20,891 nt of DNA from NCBI RefSeq assembly GCF_949282365.1, contig NZ_CASDOY010000034.1, positions 1-20,891 on the forward strand, in the 5' to 3' direction. A program made the translations under genes and the position numbers. A model generated the notes under the pieces. It saw only the letters and a list, made by a program, of their open reading frames with translations. It was not told the DNA's origin and made no database searches. Numbering within the stretch: position 1 is the stretch's first letter; the number at the start of each line of letters is the position of its first letter. Of this stretch, positions 16,427 through 20,891 are shown piece by piece. The DNA comes from an uncultured Desulfovibrio sp. Lineage in GTDB: Bacteria > Desulfobacterota > Desulfovibrionia > Desulfovibrionales > Desulfovibrionaceae.

Positions 16427-17962
16427 ATGAAAAAAACAGGACTTGCCGTCTTTCTTTTCCTGGTGGTCGTCCTCGGCCTGCTGGCGGACCGGCTGGGCAT
16501 AGCCCATCTGCCGGACATGACGGGGGCTGAGGCCCCGGCCGTCACGGCCGGCCAGGCCTCCGGTCCCGCTTCGGTGCCGTCTTCGGCCCCGACGACCGGG
16601 ACGGACGCTCCCGCCCCGGCAGTGCCCGCCCCGGAAGTGCCCTCCGAAAGTGACGGATCCCCGGCCGTTCCCGGCACGGGCGGGGAGGATGGGACCTCTC
16701 CCGCGGCAGCCGCTCCCGACGGCGGGGAAGGCCCGGCCGCCGATGCCGGGGAAGGCGGCGCCGGCGAGGCGGCCCTGCCCGCGGTGGCCCTGCCCGAAGG
16801 GGCCGAGATCATCAACGGCGAGGCCGTGGTCCGCGGCACGGTGGAAAAGGGCGATACCGTCAGCAAGATCATCGAGGGCAATACGGCCTCCGGTTCCCAT
16901 CCCTATGTCAGCGCCGCCCGCCAGGTCTTTTCCATGCGTTCCTTCCGCACGGGCCAGCCCTATACCATCGTGGTGGACCCCGCGTCCGGCCAGCTCAAGC
17001 GTTTTGAATACGAGATCGACGCCAGCCGGCGCCTGGTGGTGGAAGGCTCCGAGGAGCCCGTGGCCCGGGTGGAGCCCATCGAATATGTGATCACCCTGGC
17101 CCAGGTGGAAGCCACCATCGACGACAACCTGTTCCAGGCCGTGGCCGACATCGGCGAAAGCCCGCAGCTGGCCCTGACCCTGGGCAATCTTTTCGGGTCG
17201 GAGATCAACTTCATCCGCGACCTGCAGCCGGGCGACAGCTTCAGGGTGCTGGTGGAAAAGCGCTACCGCGACGGCGACTACAAGGGCTACGGCCGCGTGC
17301 TGGCCGCCCATTTCACCAACAAGGGCACCACCTACGAGGCCTATTTGTTCCGCGACGGGCACAACCGGCCGCAGCACTACAACGCCAGGGGCGAGAACCT
17401 GCGCAAGACCCTGCTGCAGGCGCCCCTGGCCTTCACCCGTGTGACCTCCCGCTTTTCCCACAACCGCAAGCATCCCATCCTGGGCTACAGCCGCCCGCAT
17501 CTGGGCGTTGACTACGGCGCGCCCACCGGCACGCCGGTCAAGGCCGTGGGCGACGGCGTGGTCACCCGGCGCAGCTGGGCCGGGGGCTACGGCAACCAGG
17601 TCATCATCAAGCATGCGGCCGGGCTGGAATCCATGTATTCCCATCTTTCCGGCTATGCCCGCGGCCTGCGCAACGGGCAGCGCGTGCGCCAGGGCCAGGT
17701 CATCGGCTTCGTGGGCAGCACGGGCCTTTCGTCCGGGCCGCATCTGGATTTCCGCCTGCGCCAGAACGGCAAGTTCGTCAATCCGGCCAAGGCCATCAAC
17801 CCGCGCGGCGCGAGCGTGCGCAAGGCCTCCATGGACAGCTTCCTCAAGACCGTGGACAAGGAACGCGCCCTGCTGCTGGGCCATGCGCCCCTGCTGGACT
17901 ATGACGCGGACAGCATCGTGCCCCGGGACGATGTGGAGGCCGGCGCCCCAAAGCGGCGCTGA
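16427..17962 (+). CDS. membrane-anchored M23 family peptidase (LytM/MepM-like)
   Basis: A 511-residue envelope protein likely to cut or regulate peptidoglycan cross-links in the periplasm. Residues 1-20 (MKKTGLAVFLFLVVVLGLLA) form a signal anchor. Residues about 31-125 are an Ala/Pro/Gly-rich spacer. About 132-330 matches the non-catalytic N-terminal part of MepM/YebA-like proteins, with VEKGDTVSKI and LQPGDSFRVLVEKRY. The peptidase domain (about 335-460) has HLGVD (His358, Asp362), GYGNQVIIKH, YSHLS (His406) and GPHLDF (His439, Asp441). The usual HxH is HxD here, so one zinc ligand is changed. The ATG at 16427 has TGGAG at the right spacing and starts at the anchor; an in-frame ATG at 16280 adds 49 residues without such features. 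It stands alone on the plus strand. Confidence 0.92.
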   Translation: MKKTGLAVFLFLVVVLGLLADRLGIAHLPDMTGAEAPAVTAGQASGPASVPSSAPTTGTDAPAPAVPAPEVPSESDGSPAVPGTGGEDGTSPAAAAPDGGEGPAADAGEGGAGEAALPAVALPEGAEIINGEAVVRGTVEKGDTVSKIIEGNTASGSHPYVSAARQVFSMRSFRTGQPYTIVVDPASGQLKRFEYEIDASRRLVVEGSEEPVARVEPIEYVITLAQVEATIDDNLFQAVADIGESPQLALTLGNLFGSEINFIRDLQPGDSFRVLVEKRYRDGDYKGYGRVLAAHFTNKGTTYEAYLFRDGHNRPQHYNARGENLRKTLLQAPLAFTRVTSRFSHNRKHPILGYSRPHLGVDYGAPTGTPVKAVGDGVVTRRSWAGGYGNQVIIKHAAGLESMYSHLSGYARGLRNGQRVRQGQVIGFVGSTGLSSGPHLDFRLRQNGKFVNPAKAINPRGASVRKASMDSFLKTVDKERALLLGHAPLLDYDADSIVPRDDVEAGAPKRR

Positions 17963-17997
17963 CGGTGTCGGCGCGGATTTTTGCGACGCTTCGATGC

Positions 17998-18046
17998 ACG
18001 ACGCCCCGTACCATGCACGGGGCGTCGTCGTTGATGCTGCTTTTTT
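17998..18046 (+). terminator. terminator of the M23 peptidase gene
   Basis: ACGACGCCCCGT (17998-18009) pairs perfectly with ACGGGGCGTCGT (18017-18028) over a seven-base loop, 35 bases after the stop. A T6 tract follows at 18041-18046, 12 bases beyond the stem, which is farther than usual. Confidence 0.6.
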
Positions 18047-18094
18047 GGGGAAGGTCCCCCCTTTGACCAGTGCCCGAAGGGGGCATCTTTCCCC
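18047..18094. repeat. long imperfect inverted repeat between convergent genes
   Basis: GGGGAAGGTCCCCCCTT (18047-18063) is nearly complementary to 18077-18094, giving a 17-18 bp stem with few mismatches. On the plus strand it follows a T6 tract; on the minus strand A6 comes after it, so it is not a standard terminator in either direction. Confidence 0.5.
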
Positions 18095-18153
18095 AGCCCC
18101 TCCATATGCCCTTCATCCGTCACAGAGGGCGTCCATGCTCCTGCTGGAAGCAA

Positions 18154-18173
18154 AAGCCCTTGTGGAGGGGCTT
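18154..18173 (-). terminator. candidate terminator of the large unknown gene
   Basis: On the minus strand AAGCCC (18168-18173) pairs with GGGCTT (18154-18159) across eight bases and runs into a short T-rich tract (TTTTGCTT). It is 73 bases past the stop at 18247. A second hairpin, CCGCAA/TTGCGG at 18198-18212, lies closer to the stop. No gene is seen in 17963-18246. Confidence 0.38.
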
Positions 18174-18246
18174 GGGTACCGGGGCAAGGGGCCGTATCCG
18201 CAACTTTTGCGGCAGTCCTGGGGAGGCACCGGGGCCGCCCCACATC

Positions 18247-20787
18247 TTACTGCCCGTCCCCGGGAAGACTGAGGTCATAGGGGATGCCGGAGAAATAGCG
18301 CGTCAGCAGCTGATGGAGCTGCGGATAGAAGACGCTGCGGTTGTCTCCGGCGTCCAGCAGCTGGTCCAGGCGGTGCACGCCGGTGGAGACGCCCGGCCGG
18401 AGCCTGTCCGGCGGCGGCAGGGCGATCCAGCGGGTGCCCTGGAGCTTCCGGCTGCCGCCAAGGCCCTGCCGGTCCGTATTGATGAGCATGTGGATGCTGC
18501 CGTCGAAGCCCATGTAGACATCATGCGGGATGAAGGCACCGGACAGGCGGTCGGCGAGGAAGCGCAAAAGCCGGCTCTGGCCCCGGCTTTCCCGCACGGG
18601 ACGCAGGGCTTCCAGAAAGGCGTCGATGGCCGCCTTCGCCTCGCCGTGCTTGCCCCTGGTCCAGCGGCCGCCTTCCAGCAGGCCGCGCAGGGTGGCGGCG
18701 GCATCGTCCCGGCCGGATTCCAGACAGACGGCCAGCTGTTCCGCCACGTCCTTTTCCTTGTGGACGGCATTGTCGAGCAGTCTGCCGCAGGCCAGGGCCG
18801 CTTCCCTGCCCTTTTCCAGCAGGCGCAGGCCGTCCCGCAGGGCAGCGCGCGCCACCACGCCGCCCTCCCCGTCCTCCAGGCCGCCGAGGATGCGCTCCAC
18901 GCTCTGGCGTATCAGGTCCAGGCCCTGCAGAGCGCCTGCCTTGTCCAGCCCCCGGGCCTCGGGCTGGGCGCTGCGCACGCCGGGGTTTTCCGCCTGCATC
19001 AGGGCCAGGGCCAGATTGGCCATGAAACGGGCCACGGACGTGCGCAATTCCGTGACGGCCTGCTGCCGGCGTTGCGCATCGCGCGGGCTGTCGCCGCGCA
19101 GGCGCATGGCCAGCCTGCTGATCTGCAGGCCCTGGGAGACGAGGCTGTCCGCCTGCGGCAGCCGGGCGCGCTGCAACAGCGCCCCGGCGTGGCCCACCAC
19201 CTGGTGCAGGGCCCGCGCCTGCTCGAGGGCGTCCAGCCTGCTCCCAGCCCGGCTGCTCTCCGCCAGCTGGAAGACGGGGCGCTCCGTGGCCGGTGCGAGA
19301 TGGCGCTGCAACTCCGCCCGGCCTTCCTGGAAGCGCCGGCGCACGGCCTCCGGCATGCCGGGGGATGCCGCCCCCTGTCCAAGCACGGACAGGGCGTCCC
19401 TGACGGCCCAGGGATCCGTGGCGGGGGAGCGCAGGGCCTCGATGAGCACGTCGCAGGCCCGGCCCCATTCCTGCCGGTCCAGGGGCGCGGGCAGCTCCGC
19501 CCCGGCCAGCTCGTGCAGCAGCAGGCAGGTCCGGCAGCGGCTGTCCTGCTGTTCCAGTTCGCCCAGGCCTTCCGTCAGCCGGCCGTAGAGCCGGGAAAGA
19601 TCCCGTATCTGCTGCCGCGCCTTCTGGATGCCCTGCCGGAACGGGTCCCCGTCGGGACGGGCCGTGTCCGCAGGGGCGCTGTCCCGGGCCGGGAGCCGTT
19701 CGCCGTGCTGCAGGGCAGCCAGCTCCGCCCGGACGAAGTCAGCGTCCATGCGGCGGAAGTCCCGCCCCTCCTGTCCCGCGCTCCCGGGCCCGTCCAGATG
19801 GCGCAGGGCCAGGTCGCAGACCTCGTCCACGGCGCAGCGGATGGCCCGGCCCATGCTTTCGTCCACCTGCTGCTGGACGCGGGCGAAACTGTCCGTATCG
19901 GCGGCCAGCCTGTGCTGCAGCACGTCGTCCACGGCTTCCAGGGCGGCCTGCAGGATGGTGCGGGCCTCGCCCGTGAAACGCTCCAGCGTGGCCTGGCGTT
20001 CCCGCAGGGCGTGCAGGGCCTCGTCCCTGAAGGCGGACTTGCCCAAGAAGAAATCCCGCAGGGCCGCAGGACTGAAACGGGAACGGTACGGCTGCGGGGC
20101 CGTTTGGGGCGTCGCGTCAGGGACGGCTGCGGCAGGAGACGCTCCAGGGCCGGTGGCCCGCGCCTCCACACGGGCGGCCATGTCGTCCGCACCGGTATGG
20201 AGGGCATCCCGGATCAGGGCCAGGTCGGCGGCCAGACCGGCCTGATCGGGACCGAGACCGGCGATGATCCCGTCCAGCAGGCCGCTTTCCCGCAGCTGCC
20301 GCAATTCCTGTGCCCGTTGCGGGTCTTCCGCCTGCAGGATGGCCATGTTGCGGCGCACGCGGGCCTGCAGGACCTCGCCGTGATCCGCTCCCCGGCTGGT
20401 CATGGGCAGTTCCGTTTGCCGCAGTCCGGCCAGCTCCCGCAGGGCGGCCGCCACAGCCTCCCGGCCTTGCGGGCCGTCCGTGCCCAAGAGTCCGGCATGG
20501 CGCAGATGGCCCAGTATCCTGCCCGTCTGTGCGCTGAAGTCTTCCAGGGCGCGCCGGAACTTGCCCTGGGCGCGCCAGCTTGCCGGGGTGAGGCTGTCCA
20601 GCAGTTTGGCGAACCAGCGGCCCACGCTCCCGGGAGGGCCCGGGATGCGGCCGGTCTGGCGCGCTCCCGGCTCCAGCGCCTCCATGCTGTGCCTGCCGAG
20701 GCGGCCGATGCCGCCCAGGGCGTCATAACCGAAATCCGTATCAAGGCTGATATAGCGTGCTTGCGGTGCCTGCACAGGTCCTGGCAT
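18247..20787 (-). CDS. large helical protein of unknown function
   Basis: At least 846 residues that I do not recognise. No signal peptide, membrane segment, nucleotide-binding loop or metal site is visible. Most of it reads as alpha-helical, rich in Ala, Leu, Arg, Glu and Gln, with breaks in Ala/Pro-rich linkers at about 211-235 and 364-383 and a CRTC pair (418, 421). The last hundred residues differ: less helical, with HDVYMGFDGSIHMLINTD (755-772) and SVFYPQLHQLLTRYFSGIPY (starting near 820), and look like a folded C-terminal domain. GGGGAGG lies close before the ATG, but the frame stays open for 34 codons upstream to the window edge with no other ATG, GTG or TTG, so the true start may lie outside. 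The size and helical make-up would suit a secreted effector or scaffold; this is speculation. Confidence 0.75.
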   Translation of the reverse strand: MPGPVQAPQARYISLDTDFGYDALGGIGRLGRHSMEALEPGARQTGRIPGPPGSVGRWFAKLLDSLTPASWRAQGKFRRALEDFSAQTGRILGHLRHAGLLGTDGPQGREAVAAALRELAGLRQTELPMTSRGADHGEVLQARVRRNMAILQAEDPQRAQELRQLRESGLLDGIIAGLGPDQAGLAADLALIRDALHTGADDMAARVEARATGPGASPAAAVPDATPQTAPQPYRSRFSPAALRDFFLGKSAFRDEALHALRERQATLERFTGEARTILQAALEAVDDVLQHRLAADTDSFARVQQQVDESMGRAIRCAVDEVCDLALRHLDGPGSAGQEGRDFRRMDADFVRAELAALQHGERLPARDSAPADTARPDGDPFRQGIQKARQQIRDLSRLYGRLTEGLGELEQQDSRCRTCLLLHELAGAELPAPLDRQEWGRACDVLIEALRSPATDPWAVRDALSVLGQGAASPGMPEAVRRRFQEGRAELQRHLAPATERPVFQLAESSRAGSRLDALEQARALHQVVGHAGALLQRARLPQADSLVSQGLQISRLAMRLRGDSPRDAQRRQQAVTELRTSVARFMANLALALMQAENPGVRSAQPEARGLDKAGALQGLDLIRQSVERILGGLEDGEGGVVARAALRDGLRLLEKGREAALACGRLLDNAVHKEKDVAEQLAVCLESGRDDAAATLRGLLEGGRWTRGKHGEAKAAIDAFLEALRPVRESRGQSRLLRFLADRLSGAFIPHDVYMGFDGSIHMLINTDRQGLGGSRKLQGTRWIALPPPDRLRPGVSTGVHRLDQLLDAGDNRSVFYPQLHQLLTRYFSGIPYDLSLPGDGQ

Positions 20788-20891
20788 GGCCTCCCCCCTG
20801 TTCGATGAAAGATGCGTGGTCTGCTGCGGCCGTGTCTGCTGCGCCGTGGCGGACAGGGGCCGCCCCGCAGGGCGCGCTCCGCTCCGGGCCG

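Noticed and set aside
16268..17884. 538-codon minus-strand frame opposite the M23 peptidase gene
   Set aside because: Antisense shadow; the plus frame has signal anchor, ribosome site, promoter and peptidase motifs.
18070..20808. 912-codon plus-strand open frame opposite the large unknown gene
   Set aside because: Both strands are open, so choice matters. The minus frame gives structured helical segments and a plausible ribosome site, while the plus frame is Gln/Gly/Pro/Ala-rich like the other shadows. Codon-position GC statistics would settle it.

Overview
The window is high-GC bacterial chromosome holding a replication-initiation and housekeeping block. The order dnaA, dnaN, gyrB, gyrA without recF, a HisRS with a cysteine-rich insert, and a very divergent DnaA suggest a sulfate-reducing deltaproteobacterium of the Desulfovibrio / Bilophila type (Desulfovibrionaceae). 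This placement is inferred from gene order and protein character; no 16S or database match was available.

Layout. Positions 174-6215 (minus strand) form a tight translation and purine block read purF, hisS, aspS, def, fmt: gaps are 14 bases or less, hisS/aspS overlap by one base (TAATG), and def/fmt overlap by 22 bases. A 310-base gap holds a candidate gyrA terminator and a candidate purF promoter with a leader hairpin. Positions 6526-14626 (minus strand) carry dnaA, dnaN, gyrB, a small three-helix membrane protein gene, and gyrA. dnaN and gyrB overlap by one base. Terminator-like hairpins sit after dnaA and just before gyrA, so the block is probably several transcripts. Upstream of dnaA lies a 285-base AT-rich-edged region, then a minus-strand MFS transporter gene.

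Right part. A divergent intergenic region separates the MFS gene from a plus-strand gene for an anchored M23 (LytM/MepM-like) peptidase. This converges on a large minus-strand gene (18247-20787) whose product, at least 846 residues, I do not recognise: alpha-helical in character, no membrane segment, no known catalytic motif.

Function. DnaA, the beta clamp and gyrase initiate replication, hold the polymerase and manage supercoiling. Def and Fmt act at opposite ends of N-formylmethionine use, AspRS and HisRS charge tRNAs, and PurF commits PRPP to purine synthesis. No CRISPR array, rRNA, tRNA or insertion sequence was seen. Most worth following up are the orphan 846-residue protein, the degraded AAA+ motifs of DnaA, the small membrane gene inside the gyrase locus, the HisRS cysteine cluster and the HxD variant of the M23 metal site.
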